A stretch of DNA of 64,000 nt from an uncultured Lachnospiraceae bacterium (GCA_910578335.1 CAJTPU010000009.1:62001-126000); one strand, 5' to 3'. Positions 1 through 9,822 are shown, counted from the stretch's first letter. Notes: a model not told the origin generated them from the sequence alone. Program-made: numbers and translations.

Positions 1-291
1 GCAGAAGAATGCGGTTATTATGTGATAGAGTGGAATGTGGACAGCGAGGACTGGAAGGATTATGGTGCGGAAGCGATTGTAAATACCATTATGGAGGATA
101 GCCATTTGGGAAACGGCAGCATCCTTCTTTTGCATTGCGGGACACGATTCACGGCATCGGCACTGGAAATGTTGATTACAGAGCTGAAAGAAAAAGATTT
201 TTCGCTTGTTCCGGTTTCAAAATTGATTTATTGGGAAAACTATTATATGAACCCGGATGGCAGACAGGTATCGAGAGTAGAAAGCAACTGA
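1..291 (+). CDS. Polysaccharide deacetylase (NodB-like), C-terminal part only
   Basis: The frame is open from base 1, so the gene begins upstream of the window; 96 codons remain. The visible part carries the end of a NodB carbohydrate-esterase barrel: the strand YYVIEWNVDSEDW followed by GSILLLHCG, which in this family supplies the late catalytic His motif, then a helix and a final strand. Family members remove N-acetyl groups from peptidoglycan or other cell-surface polymers and act outside the membrane. The metal-binding Asp/His residues of the N-terminal half are not visible, so activity cannot be judged. It ends 125 bases before carD. Confidence 0.8.
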   Translation, partial: AEECGYYVIEWNVDSEDWKDYGAEAIVNTIMEDSHLGNGSILLLHCGTRFTASALEMLITELKEKDFSLVPVSKLIYWENYYMNPDGRQVSRVESN

Positions 292-416
292 AAAAATGCA
301 CAATTTTTAGGAAGAATCACTCGGCAAAATTTACAAAATTCAAACCATACTCAAAAAAAGACTGACATTTATGCAGCAGATTTGTTATTATTGATACATA
401 AGGAGGAGCTGTCAGT

Positions 417-914
417 ATGTTTGAAATAGGTGAGTATGTGGTTTGCGGAAATAATGGCGTCTGTCTGATTCAGGAGATTACAACGCTGCAGATGAGCGGC
501 GTGGATAAAAACCGAAAATATTATATTTTAAAACCGGTCTATTCGGCAGGCTCGACCATATATGTACCTGTGGATGCCCTGCAGTCTTCCATGCGCCGGA
601 TTCTTTCGAAGGAAGAGGCGACCTTGCTTCTGGATTCGATTCCGCAAGTACAGGTGATGATAATAAAGGATGAAAAGACGGTGGAAGCGCAATATCGTGC
701 GTGTATGCAGTCCAACCGCTGCGATGAATTGGTGAAGCTTCTAAAAACGCTGGAAAGCAGGAAAAAGAGCAGACTGGAAAAGGGACATAAGGTAACGGCA
801 GTGGACAGCCGTTATTACAAAATGGCGGAGGACAATCTCTGCGGCGAGCTTGCCATTGTGCTTGGCATGACCCGCACGGAGGCAGTTAAGTTTCTCGCTG
901 GCAAAATGGAATAG
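417..914 (+). CDS. CarD/CdnL-like transcriptional regulator
   Basis: 165 residues. The start has a strong AAGGAGGAG site. The N-terminal ~60 residues match the RNA-polymerase interaction domain of CarD/CdnL/TRCF proteins (FEIGEYVVCGNNGVCLIQEI, then the YYILKPVY and IYVPVD strands), followed by an all-helical C-terminal half rich in Arg and Lys. Family members bind the RNA polymerase beta subunit and alter promoter opening. A possible promoter lies upstream (CTGACA near 362, TATTAT near 386). The gene looks monocistronic or first of a pair with the glycosyltransferase downstream. Confidence 0.85.
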   Translation: MFEIGEYVVCGNNGVCLIQEITTLQMSGVDKNRKYYILKPVYSAGSTIYVPVDALQSSMRRILSKEEATLLLDSIPQVQVMIIKDEKTVEAQYRACMQSNRCDELVKLLKTLESRKKSRLEKGHKVTAVDSRYYKMAEDNLCGELAIVLGMTRTEAVKFLAGKME

Positions 915-1008
915 TCTTTACCTAAAGCGCTGCTTTTTTCCTGCCGATATATGTTAGGAAAAAGTGCGCCGGCATCTCTTTTTGCACAAAAAGCACAGGA
1001 GAAAAAAC

Positions 1009-2025
1009 GTGATAACCATTAGCCTTTGTATGATAGTAAAAAATGAAGAAAAGGTCTTGCGGCGATGTCTTGACACGGTAGCGGACTTGGTGGAGGAGCT
1101 GGTGATTGTGGACACCGGCTCTACAGACAAAACCATGCAGATTGCAGCCGCCTATCCGCATGCAAAGCTCTATGAATTTTCTTGGATTGGGGATTTTGCT
1201 GCGGCAAGAAATTTTGCTTTTTCCAAAGCGACGCAGGAGTACATATATTCCGCAGATGCGGATGAGGTATTGGATGAAACAAATAGAGAACGGTTTCGTG
1301 CCCTAAAGCAAACTCTGCTTTTCGAGGTAGAAATTGTGCAGATGAAATATGGAAATCAACTGCAGTTTGGAACGGTTTACAATTATGATGAGGAATACAG
1401 ACCCAAGCTTTTTAAACGGCAGCGTTCCTTTGTATGGGAGGGTGCCATACACGAAACCATCTGTACAACGCCGGTTATCTATGACAGTGATATTGTCATT
1501 ACGCATATGCCGCAAGACTCTCATGCGGGAAGAGACTTTGCCGCATTTGAAAGGCTTGTGGAAAAAGGAGAAAGGCTGTCAAAGCGGCTCCACAACATGT
1601 ATGCGAAGGAGCTTTTTATTGCAGGAGGCGACGAAGATTTTGTACGGGCAGGCGCTTTTTTTGAACAGTCGGCGCGGGATACGCGAAGGGATGGGGAAGA
1701 AATAAAGGAAGCGTGTCTTCTGGCGGCGGCAGCCGCAAGGCGGAGTGGTGATGCCTGCCGTTTTTTTAAGTATGCGCTCAAAGTGATTGCGGACGAGGGC
1801 TGTTCGGAAATATGCAGCGAGCTTGGAGATTTTTATGCAGCCGGCGAGGACTATGAGGAAGCGGCAATCTGGTATTATAATGCCTGCTACGAGACGGAAG
1901 CGATGCTGACGTTAAAGAGCAAGGGGGCGGAGACATTAAAAAAACTGGCGGCATGTTATGAGAAGCTTGGGATGCCGGAGGTGGCAGAAAGCTACCGGGC
2001 AGAAATAGAATTGGTAAAAGTGTAG
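1009..2025 (+). CDS. Glycosyltransferase family 2 with C-terminal helical repeats
   Basis: 338 residues from the GTG at 1009, chosen because AGGAG at 997-1001 is correctly spaced; an upstream GTG at 964 in the same frame has no such site. The N-terminus is a GT-A domain: SLCMIVKNEE, then DTGSTD and SADADEVLD, the latter being the DXD-type metal/nucleotide-sugar motif. The C-terminal ~150 residues look like TPR-type helical pairs (EICSELGDFYAAGEDYEEAAIW). Such proteins resemble the SunS/TPR glycosyltransferases of Firmicutes, but the acceptor is unknown. No peptide substrate gene is visible next door. Confidence 0.8.
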   Translation: MITISLCMIVKNEEKVLRRCLDTVADLVEELVIVDTGSTDKTMQIAAAYPHAKLYEFSWIGDFAAARNFAFSKATQEYIYSADADEVLDETNRERFRALKQTLLFEVEIVQMKYGNQLQFGTVYNYDEEYRPKLFKRQRSFVWEGAIHETICTTPVIYDSDIVITHMPQDSHAGRDFAAFERLVEKGERLSKRLHNMYAKELFIAGGDEDFVRAGAFFEQSARDTRRDGEEIKEACLLAAAAARRSGDACRFFKYALKVIADEGCSEICSELGDFYAAGEDYEEAAIWYYNACYETEAMLTLKSKGAETLKKLAACYEKLGMPEVAESYRAEIELVKV

Positions 2026-2127
2026 GAAAAACAGGGGCTAAATCTTGTGCAAGGTATCCACTAGCCAAAAAGAAAAAAGCGTGTTAAGATAGCAATACAC
2101 TACCTGTTGAGTTGAATGAAACGAGAA

Positions 2128-2152
2128 AAGGCGGAAGGAAGCTTCTGCCTTA
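2128..2152 (+). terminator. Hairpin after glycosyltransferase
   Basis: AGGCGGAAG pairs with CTTCTGCCT around a GAAG loop. There is only a weak T tract, so it could be a terminator or part of the leader of the following gene. Confidence 0.4.
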
Positions 2153-2180
2153 GTCATCATTTGATTCAGGAGGTTTTTTT

Positions 2181-4001
2181 ATGCAAAGAATGGAACATAT
2201 TTTTTGGCGGGGCATTGTGACGGTGATAACTGCCGCAGTCATGTTTGCATTGCTGTATCGCTGTGCACATGCGGAGGAAATAACAGGTGAAGAGGTGTAC
2301 TTCACACATGCGCACACGGCGGGATGCAAAACTATCGAAAGAGCAGACTGCGCCAACAATCATGCTTTTTACTATCATACGAGCGACAGCGGAACCTTTC
2401 ATTGCCATACTTGCGATGCGCAGACAAATCATATTTCTCAGGCAGATGTATACCGTTGTGTTGAAACGGGGAGCACCTGGCAGGAAAACGCCTATTATAA
2501 ATGCAGTGTCTGCGGGGCGTTAAAATCAACTTGGGGAGGTTCTCCCGGGCTTCATTATTATGACAGGGAAAAGCTTGGCTGCGGGATTTCAGAGGGTGAG
2601 CGCACATCGTCGGTTAAGATTGTCGCAGACGGGGCGTGGAGCAACCAGGGCGTGACCCTTACGGCAAAGCAGACAGTGTTAAAAAATGACGGCGCAGGAG
2701 GCGTTACTTTTAGCTGGGACGGCGGCAGCTTTTTTGCGGCGGAAAACGGCACGTATACGGTTACCGCCAGAAATGGCGCGGGAGCTTCTGTCACGGCGTC
2801 GATTGTAATAAGCTGCATTGACAAAAAACAGCCTGTTATTTTATCGGTTTTCGGAGATACACAGGGTATGACAGCCAGCGGCATTTCCATATCTGTTACG
2901 GCTGCAGATGAGGAGAGCGGACTTGCAGATGCGCCCTATTCCTTTGACGGCGGCGCAACTTGGACTGCCGGTTCTACCTGCTGGGTGGAAGAGGGACGGG
3001 AAATTTTGCTGCGTGTCCGCGACAAAGCAGGCAATATCAGTGAAAAGACGGTAAAAAGGGGTGATTTTCCATATCCGCCGCCTGCTTCTGTGCCGACTCC
3101 TGCCCCTGCCCCATCTCCTGCACCTGCATGGCAGCCTTCGGCTGATACAAATGCAGACAGCGGAAACCGGAACGGGCAGGAGCAGATTACCGGCGCGCAG
3201 GAAGAGCAAAGCGGTTTAGCGGCTGTAGAAGAAGCTGCAAACGCAAAAACTGCCAATACAGGCACAAGCGGGAATGTGGAAGGCAAAAGTACCGGGAATG
3301 GAAAGCCTGCAAACAAAAGCGAGGGAGCCGGAAAAACCGGAGGGAAAAACGCGGGCAGCAAGAAGGCGGAAGGCAGTACAGTGGGAGCCGGAAACGGAGA
3401 AGCCGGCTCTCGTCGGGGCTCATTACAGGCAAAACCGCGTCCGGCGGTTCTAAAAGAAGGATTGGGGGAAGATGGCAGCTTGAGCGGCTTTCGTGTGGTA
3501 CGGATGGATAAGGCACAGGCAGCAGGTACGAGAAAAACCGGTGATGGGACAATGGCGGATTATATGCAGGCGGTTGTTCTTGGCAGCAGTGACAGGTATG
3601 CCCTCAAAAGCAGTGTGCAGGAGGCAGACAGCAAAAGGTCTGCACCGGGGCAAATCGTAAGCGGGATAAAGGAACATGCGGGGCTGGCAGCAGGCATATT
3701 GCTGCTTTGCGCCGGGTTAATTTGGTGTTGCCGTACGGTCTGGCTTTACACGGCGGAATTGTATTGCTATGATGTGGGAAATACATACCGCCGGCTGGGA
3801 ATTCTGCCAATTAAGAAAAGGAAAAAGCAATTAAAGCTGTACCTGCCTGATGATATGCTGACGAAAACAGGAGCTCCCAGATACCGCCTTGTGGTGAAAA
3901 ACGGGCTGATAAAGCGTTTTGGCAAGATGGATTTGGTAGTATACAGTGATGCGTACAGTCTGCGGCGTCCGCTGGAAGAATGTGTAGACTTTGTGCTTTA
4001 G
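2181..4001 (+). CDS. Exported Cys/His- and Ig-like-domain protein with single membrane anchor
   Basis: 606 residues. A signal peptide ends near residue 32 (CAHA before EEI). Residues ~38-135 hold many Cys and His in pairs (HTAGC, CHTC, CSVC), suggesting an extracellular zinc-binding region. Residues ~140-300 look like two Ig-like/Big repeats (SVKIVADGAWSNQG; QPVILSVFGD). A Pro/Ala linker and a Gly/Lys/Asn-rich low-complexity stretch follow, then one membrane helix near 500-523 (GLAAGILLLCAGLIW) and an ~80-residue cytoplasmic tail. The topology fits a cell-surface protein or sensor. I do not recognise a specific function. The RBS is AGGAGG at 2169-2174. Confidence 0.7.
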   Translation: MQRMEHIFWRGIVTVITAAVMFALLYRCAHAEEITGEEVYFTHAHTAGCKTIERADCANNHAFYYHTSDSGTFHCHTCDAQTNHISQADVYRCVETGSTWQENAYYKCSVCGALKSTWGGSPGLHYYDREKLGCGISEGERTSSVKIVADGAWSNQGVTLTAKQTVLKNDGAGGVTFSWDGGSFFAAENGTYTVTARNGAGASVTASIVISCIDKKQPVILSVFGDTQGMTASGISISVTAADEESGLADAPYSFDGGATWTAGSTCWVEEGREILLRVRDKAGNISEKTVKRGDFPYPPPASVPTPAPAPSPAPAWQPSADTNADSGNRNGQEQITGAQEEQSGLAAVEEAANAKTANTGTSGNVEGKSTGNGKPANKSEGAGKTGGKNAGSKKAEGSTVGAGNGEAGSRRGSLQAKPRPAVLKEGLGEDGSLSGFRVVRMDKAQAAGTRKTGDGTMADYMQAVVLGSSDRYALKSSVQEADSKRSAPGQIVSGIKEHAGLAAGILLLCAGLIWCCRTVWLYTAELYCYDVGNTYRRLGILPIKKRKKQLKLYLPDDMLTKTGAPRYRLVVKNGLIKRFGKMDLVVYSDAYSLRRPLEECVDFVL

Positions 4002-4073
4002 ACATGCTAAAATAGACTTCGATATCATGAAAATATGCCGCATTGTATGGGCAGTATATAGATGGGAGAGCGT

Positions 4074-5129
4074 ATGAGCTGGGAAGAAAATGTCAGGCGG
4101 GTAGTTCCTTATGTGCCGGGAGAACAGCCAAAGCAGAAGGGAATCATCAAACTGAATACAAATGAAAACCCCTATCCGCCTGCACCGGGAGTAGAGAGAA
4201 GGCTGAAAGAGATTGATTACAGTGCCCTGCGTCTGTATCCCGATACGGACGCGGGTGTGCTGGCAGAGGAGCTGGCGGCTTATTATAATCTGAAGCCCTC
4301 GCAGATTTTTGTGGGGGTAGGCTCTGACGATGTGATTTCCATGGCTTTTTTAACCTTTTTTCATTCGGATAAGCCGGTTCTTTTCCCCGATATTACGTAT
4401 TCCTTTTATGATGTATGGGCTGATTTGTACAGGATTCCCTATAAGCTTTGTCCGCTTGACGGGGATTTTAGAATAAAGACGGAGGATTACAGGCAGGAAA
4501 ACGGCGGTATTATATTTCCCAATCCCAATGCGCCCACGGGAGTGCTGGAATCCGTAGATATGGTGGAGGAAATCCTCAAGGCAAATCCGGAAGTAGTAGT
4601 GATTGTGGATGAAGCGTATATTGATTTTGGCGGCGAAAGCTGTCTGCCGCTGTTGTCCCGTTATGAAAATCTATTGGTAGTGCAGACCTTTTCCAAGTCC
4701 CGCTCCATGGCGGGAATGCGCATCGGCTTTGCCATGGGAAACGAAAAGCTGATACGGTATTTGAATGACGTTAAATTTTCCTTTAACTCTTATACAATGA
4801 ACCTGCCTGCGCAGCTTCTTGGCGCCGAGGCGGTACGGGATAAGGACTATTTTGTAAAAACCTGCGGCAAAATCATGGAAACGCGGGAGTGGGTAAAAGG
4901 AGAGCTTCGAAAGCTGGGCTTTCATTTTCCGGATTCTCAAGCCAATTTTCTTTTTGCCGCCCACAAAACCATGAGCGGAAAAGAGATATTTGCGGCGCTG
5001 CGGGAGAGAGGAATTTATGTCAGACATTGGGACAAGCCCCGCATCAAGGACTATCTGAGGATTACCATTGGCACGAGAGAGGAAATGGATAAGCTGTTAG
5101 AAGCGCTTACGGAGATTGTAACAAAATAA
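4074..5129 (+). CDS. hisC: Histidinol-phosphate aminotransferase-like PLP enzyme
   Basis: 351 residues from the ATG at 4074, preceded by GGGAG; an in-frame ATG at 4062 is possible but lacks a site. Class I/II aminotransferase fold: KLNTNENPYPP near the N-terminus, a FPNPNAPTG cofactor/substrate loop, VDEAYIDF, and the PLP lysine in TFSKSRSMAGMRIG. HisC transfers an amino group between histidinol phosphate and glutamate. No other his genes are nearby, so a related threonine-phosphate or aromatic aminotransferase role cannot be excluded. Confidence 0.8.
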   Translation: MSWEENVRRVVPYVPGEQPKQKGIIKLNTNENPYPPAPGVERRLKEIDYSALRLYPDTDAGVLAEELAAYYNLKPSQIFVGVGSDDVISMAFLTFFHSDKPVLFPDITYSFYDVWADLYRIPYKLCPLDGDFRIKTEDYRQENGGIIFPNPNAPTGVLESVDMVEEILKANPEVVVIVDEAYIDFGGESCLPLLSRYENLLVVQTFSKSRSMAGMRIGFAMGNEKLIRYLNDVKFSFNSYTMNLPAQLLGAEAVRDKDYFVKTCGKIMETREWVKGELRKLGFHFPDSQANFLFAAHKTMSGKEIFAALRERGIYVRHWDKPRIKDYLRITIGTREEMDKLLEALTEIVTK

Positions 5130-5176
5130 ATAAGTGTTGTCAGAAAGTTTTAGAACAGCACGGAAAAGAGGAAGCT

Positions 5177-6034
5177 ATGCAGTTTTTAAAGGACATGTGC
5201 AAAGGGGCGGTCATTGGCATCGCCAACATTATACCGGGAGTCAGCGGCGGCACCATGGCGGTGTCGATGGGAATCTACGACAGGCTGATTCACTGTATTA
5301 CCCATCTGTTTAAGGAATTTAGAAAAAGCATCTTATTTCTGATTCCCATTATTTTAGGAGCGGGGATTGCACTTGTAGCAAGTGCCTTTGGTTTGGAATA
5401 TTTATTTGATGCATATCCGGTTCCGACCAATCTTTTGTTTATCGGTCTGATATTGGGCGGGCTGCCAGCCATGTGCAAAAAGGTGAAGGGCAGGCGGGTA
5501 AAGGCAGGACATATCGCGGCTTTTATTGTGTTCTTTGTGCTGGTTGCAGGACTTGCGCTGATGGGAGAAAAAGAGGGCGCGGCAGCCGACATGAGCTTCA
5601 GTCTTTTGAATGTGATAAAGCTGTTCGGTGTCGGCATGATTGCCTCCGCCACCATGGTAATTCCCGGGGTCAGCGGTTCCATGATACTTTTATTGATTGG
5701 CTATTTTCATCCGATAATTGAAGCAATCAGTTCGTTTATACGGGCGCTGGTTTCCTTTGATATGAACGGGATACTGCGCGGGATGGGCATTCTGGTGCCT
5801 GCCGGAATCGGCATTATAGTCGGTATTTTTGCCATAGCAAAGCTGATTGAAATTATCTTTGAAAAGTTTCCCCTCTATGCGTTCTGGGCAATTATCGGTC
5901 TGATTGTGGCGTCCCCGGTTGCCATTGTGCTGATGAAGCTGGCGAGCTTTTCGGGTGTTACCGTGCTTACGGCGCTGGTAAGCGTGGTTACGCTGGCGGT
6001 GGGCTTCTTTGTGTCCATGAAGCTGGGAGAATAA
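5177..6034 (+). CDS. DUF368 membrane protein (PopT-like undecaprenyl-phosphate translocase)
   Basis: 285 residues with about eight hydrophobic segments. Two internally repeated motifs, IIPGVSGGTMAV near residue 20 and VIPGVSGSMILL near 165, are the hallmark of the DUF368 family and mark an inverted-repeat transporter. Members of this family have been linked to recycling of undecaprenyl phosphate across the membrane for envelope synthesis. The gene starts 47 bases after hisC and ends 21 bases before a methyltransferase, so the three may be cotranscribed. Confidence 0.88.
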   Translation: MQFLKDMCKGAVIGIANIIPGVSGGTMAVSMGIYDRLIHCITHLFKEFRKSILFLIPIILGAGIALVASAFGLEYLFDAYPVPTNLLFIGLILGGLPAMCKKVKGRRVKAGHIAAFIVFFVLVAGLALMGEKEGAAADMSFSLLNVIKLFGVGMIASATMVIPGVSGSMILLLIGYFHPIIEAISSFIRALVSFDMNGILRGMGILVPAGIGIIVGIFAIAKLIEIIFEKFPLYAFWAIIGLIVASPVAIVLMKLASFSGVTVLTALVSVVTLAVGFFVSMKLGE

Positions 6035-6055
6035 ACGAAAAACAGGAAGATACTG

Positions 6056-6868
6056 ATGGAAGCGTATACGGATTTTGCCTATGTCTATGACACCTTCATG
6101 GACGAGACGCCTTATGAGAAATGGCGGGATTTTATTGTAGGAATAATAGAAAAATACGGAATTTCCAAGCCGGCAAAGGGGCTTCAGCAGGATTCCTTGA
6201 AAGAAGAACAGAACCTGATATTGGATTTGGGGTGTGGTACGGGAACTCTTACGGAAATGCTTGCTGATGCCGGCTATGATATGATAGGGGTGGACAGCTC
6301 CCCCGATATGCTGGAGCTTGCGATGGAAAAGCGGGACGGCAGGGGACATACAACGCTTTATCTGCTGCAGGATATGCGCATGCTGGAGCTTTACGGTACT
6401 GTGGGGACGGTGATAAGCGTCTGCGATTCCCTCAACTATATTCTGCAGGAGGAAGAGCTTGGGCAGGTATTTAAGCTGGTCGAGAATTATTTATTCCCGG
6501 GCGGGCTCTTTATCTTTGACTTCAATACGGTTTATAAGTATCAGGAGGTCATCGGCGATACGACGATAGCAGAAAACAGGGAGAGCTGCAGTTTTATCTG
6601 GGAAAATACCTATTATCCCGAGGAAGCGGTCAACGAATATGAAGTGACGGTGTTTGTGCAGGAAGGCGGAGCGCTCTCAAAATGCTACAGGAAGTTTGCT
6701 GAGACCCATTATCAGAGGGGATACACGGAAGCGCAGATGCGCCGGCTTTTAGAAGCGGCTGGCATGAAGATAGAGCTTGTGCTGGATGCGGACACGCTTG
6801 CGGGGACGACGGATAAGAGCGAGAGAATCTATATGGCGGCACGGTGTATGAAAGAGGCGAATGTCTGA
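6056..6868 (+). CDS. Class I SAM-dependent methyltransferase
   Basis: 270 residues. The SAM-binding motif LILDLGCGTGTLTE sits near residue 57, followed by the acidic GVDSSPDML loop and ISVCDSLNYI (motif IV region). The N-terminal AYTDFAYVYDTFMD is typical of small-molecule methyltransferases common in Clostridia. The substrate is unknown. It lies between the DUF368 and Hsp33 genes on the same strand. Confidence 0.85.
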   Translation: MEAYTDFAYVYDTFMDETPYEKWRDFIVGIIEKYGISKPAKGLQQDSLKEEQNLILDLGCGTGTLTEMLADAGYDMIGVDSSPDMLELAMEKRDGRGHTTLYLLQDMRMLELYGTVGTVISVCDSLNYILQEEELGQVFKLVENYLFPGGLFIFDFNTVYKYQEVIGDTTIAENRESCSFIWENTYYPEEAVNEYEVTVFVQEGGALSKCYRKFAETHYQRGYTEAQMRRLLEAAGMKIELVLDADTLAGTTDKSERIYMAARCMKEANV

Positions 6869-6964
6869 AGCGGCGGTGAGAAGGGCAGTATGCGCAGCAG
6901 CGGCGGACAGGAGGACTTTGCTGCTTTGGCGTGGCGCACAAATATGCCGGTATGGAGGAGCAGG

Positions 6965-7837
6965 ATGGAAGATTATTTGGTAAGAGCGACGGCGGCGCAG
7001 GCGCAGGTACGCGCCTTTGCCTGTACAACAAGGCAGACAGTGGAAGCCGCAAGGCAGGCACATAATACCAGTCCGGTGGCGACGGCGGCGCTGGGGCGGC
7101 TTTTGTCGGCGGGCTGTATGATGGGCAGTATGCTAAAGGGAGAACAGGATTTGCTGACGCTGCAGATTTCGGCGGACGGTCCGATGGAAGGAGCGACGGT
7201 AACGGCGGATGCTGGCGGAAATGTCAAGGGCTATGTGGGAAACCCCACGGTGATTCTTCCTGCAAATGCTTCCGGCAAGCTGGATGTGGCGGGCGCAGTG
7301 GGAAGCGGTATGCTGCGCGTGATTAAGGACATGGGGTTAAAAGAACCTTATGTGGGACAGACTAGTCTTCAGACAGGAGAGATTGCGGAGGATTTGACAT
7401 ATTATTTTGCCGCTTCCGAGCAGGTGCCGTCTTGTGTGGGGCTTGGAGTGCTGATGGAGAAGGACAATACGGTCAGGCAGGCGGGCGGTTTTATGATACA
7501 GCTTATGCCGTTTGCGGAGGAAGCCGTCATTGACAGGCTGGAAGAAAACCTGAAGGAGATACAGTCTGTGACGGCGCTTTTGGAGCAGGGCGATACGCCG
7601 CAGCAGATATTGGAGAAGGCGCTTGCCGGTCTGGATGTGGTATTTGCGGATACCATGCCGGTTCGGTTTTGGTGTAACTGCAGCAAGGAAAGAGTAGAAA
7701 AGGCGCTGATTAGCCTTGGGCGCTCCCAACTGCAGGAGTTGATTGACGAGGGAGAAGAGATTGAAGTAAACTGCCATTTTTGCAGTAAAAAATATAAATT
7801 TTCCGTAGATGAGCTGAAAAACATGAAAAAGCAATGA
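6965..7837 (+). CDS. hslO: Redox-regulated chaperone Hsp33
   Basis: 290 residues from the ATG at 6965, which has GGAGGAG just upstream and gives the usual N-terminus MEDYLVRATAA; the open frame extends back to 6890 without support. The C-terminal zinc-binding redox switch is intact: CNC and CHFC. Hsp33 is a cytosolic holdase activated when these cysteines are oxidised. Family-typical segments such as GNVKGYVGNP and a quorum of Gly-rich strands are present. Confidence 0.95.
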   Translation: MEDYLVRATAAQAQVRAFACTTRQTVEAARQAHNTSPVATAALGRLLSAGCMMGSMLKGEQDLLTLQISADGPMEGATVTADAGGNVKGYVGNPTVILPANASGKLDVAGAVGSGMLRVIKDMGLKEPYVGQTSLQTGEIAEDLTYYFAASEQVPSCVGLGVLMEKDNTVRQAGGFMIQLMPFAEEAVIDRLEENLKEIQSVTALLEQGDTPQQILEKALAGLDVVFADTMPVRFWCNCSKERVEKALISLGRSQLQELIDEGEEIEVNCHFCSKKYKFSVDELKNMKKQ

Positions 7838-7906
7838 CTCTAAGCTTTCCTGACGGGATATGCGTCAAGGCGTGCAGGGGAGCAGTCATGCAGAAACGAG
7901 GTTGTC

Positions 7907-9817
7907 ATGAAGCAAGGATTTGTAAAGGTAGCGGCGGTTACACCCCAAATTAAGGTAGCGGACCCGCAGTATAATGCAGAGCGGATAAAAGAGAGGCTGT
8001 CGGAGGCGTATGAAAAAGGTGCCAAGGTAATTGTCTTTCCGGAGCTCTGCCTGACAGGCTATACCTGCTGCGACCTTTTTTTGCAGGAGCTTCTTTTGGA
8101 GGAAGCGCTGCGGCAGCTTATGGGGCTTGCAGAATTTACCGAAGGGCATGATGGTCTGGTTTTTGTGGGGCTTCCTTTTGAAAAGGACGGAAAGCTCTAT
8201 AATGTGGCGGCGGCAATACAGGACGGCGTGATTCTGGGCATGGTGCCGAAGATGCACATTCCTGTTTATGCGGAGTTTTATGAGGGCAGATATTTTACTG
8301 CCGGACAGGAAGCTGTGACGACAGTGTCGGTAGGAGGAGAAGAGGTTCCCTTTGGCTGCAATATATTGTTTGAAACGGAGGCAGTAAAAGGGCTTTCGGT
8401 GGCATGTGAAATCTGTGAGGATTTCTGGGTGCCGAATCCGCCCGCGACGGCGCACGCGCTTGCGGGGGCGACGCTTATCGTCAACCTCTCCGCGTCCAAT
8501 GAAACCGTCGGCAAGGATGTTTACCGTGAGATGTTAGTAAAGTCTTCCAGCGCGCGCCTGCTTGCGGGATATGTCTATGCCAGCGCAGGAGAAGGAGAAT
8601 CCACACAGGATTTGGTATTTGGCGGACATAATATCATTGCGGAAAATGGGGTTGTGCTTTCGCAGGCAAAGCGGTTTTCCTGTGAGAGCGTTTATGCGGA
8701 TATTGATATTTTCAGGCTGCGCACGGAACGCCGCCGTATGTCAACCTTTGGACAGAAGGCGGACAAGGAATATATGGTAGTACCCTTTGCCTTAAAGCAG
8801 GAGGAAACCAGACTGGAGCGTACTTTTAACCGTATGCCTTTTGTACCTTCGGACAGGACGGAGCGGGAAAAGCGGTGCGAAGAAATTCTGTCTATTCAGT
8901 CCTATGGTCTGAAAAAGCGATTTGCGCATACCGGTTTAAAGAAGGCTGTCGTCGGTGTGTCGGGCGGACTGGATTCCACGCTGGCGCTGTTAGTCACGGT
9001 GCGCGCCTTTGATATGCTGGGGCTTCCCAGAGAAAACATGATAGCCGTTACCATGCCCTGCTTCGGGACAACGGACAGAACTTACGAAAATGCTTGTAAT
9101 ATGGCGCGCGCTTTGGGCGCGCAGTTAAGAGAAGTGAATATTGAAAAGGCGGTGACGGTTCACTTTGCGGACATCGGGCAGAATGCGGATACGCATGATG
9201 TGACTTATGAGAACGCGCAGGCGCGGGAACGCACGCAGGTGTTGATGGATATTGCCAATAAGGAAAACGGGCTTGTGATTGGCACAGGTGACATGTCAGA
9301 GCTTGCACTTGGCTTTGCAACCTACAATGGAGACCACATGTCCATGTATGGAGTCAATGCGGGCGTACCCAAGACACTGGTCCGCCATCTGGTCCGCTTT
9401 TATGCTGATACCTGTGAGGACAGAAGGCTTCAAGAGATTCTTTTGGATGTGCTGGATACACCGGTCAGCCCTGAGCTTCTGCCGCCGGTAGACGGTGAGA
9501 TTGCCCAGAAGACGGAGGATTTGGTGGGACCTTATGAGCTGCATGACTTTTTCCTCTATTACATGCTGCGATGCGGCTTTGAACCGGCAAAAATATACCG
9601 CATTGCACAACTTTCCTTTAAAGGGCAGTATGACGATGCGGTGATACGAAAGTGGATGAAGATGTTTTACCGCCGGTTTTTCAGCCAGCAGTTTAAGCGC
9701 TCCTGCCTGCCGGACGGCCCGAAGGTAGGGAGTGTGGCAGTTTCTCCAAGGGGAGATTTGCGTATGCCTTCCGACGCCAGCGCGGCGTTGTGGCTCAGGC
9801 AGGCAGAGGAGCTTTGA
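7907..9817 (+). CDS. nadE: NAD+ synthase, glutamine-hydrolysing
   Basis: 636 residues. The N-terminal ~300 residues are a nitrilase-type glutaminase with the Glu-Lys-Cys triad recognisable in FPELCLTGY, PKMHIPVYAEFYE and ACEICEDFW. The C-terminal half is the ammonia-dependent synthetase with the ATP pyrophosphatase loop VGVSGGLDSTLALL and GTGDMSELALG. It amidates nicotinic acid adenine dinucleotide using glutamine. It is followed by an inverted gene. Confidence 0.96.
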   Translation: MKQGFVKVAAVTPQIKVADPQYNAERIKERLSEAYEKGAKVIVFPELCLTGYTCCDLFLQELLLEEALRQLMGLAEFTEGHDGLVFVGLPFEKDGKLYNVAAAIQDGVILGMVPKMHIPVYAEFYEGRYFTAGQEAVTTVSVGGEEVPFGCNILFETEAVKGLSVACEICEDFWVPNPPATAHALAGATLIVNLSASNETVGKDVYREMLVKSSSARLLAGYVYASAGEGESTQDLVFGGHNIIAENGVVLSQAKRFSCESVYADIDIFRLRTERRRMSTFGQKADKEYMVVPFALKQEETRLERTFNRMPFVPSDRTEREKRCEEILSIQSYGLKKRFAHTGLKKAVVGVSGGLDSTLALLVTVRAFDMLGLPRENMIAVTMPCFGTTDRTYENACNMARALGAQLREVNIEKAVTVHFADIGQNADTHDVTYENAQARERTQVLMDIANKENGLVIGTGDMSELALGFATYNGDHMSMYGVNAGVPKTLVRHLVRFYADTCEDRRLQEILLDVLDTPVSPELLPPVDGEIAQKTEDLVGPYELHDFFLYYMLRCGFEPAKIYRIAQLSFKGQYDDAVIRKWMKMFYRRFFSQQFKRSCLPDGPKVGSVAVSPRGDLRMPSDASAALWLRQAEEL

Positions 9818-9822
9818 GCAGA

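Noticed and set aside
964..1008. Longer N-terminus of the glycosyltransferase from the GTG at 964
   Set aside because: No ribosome binding site there; the GTG at 1009 has AGGAG at good spacing and gives the normal family N-terminus.
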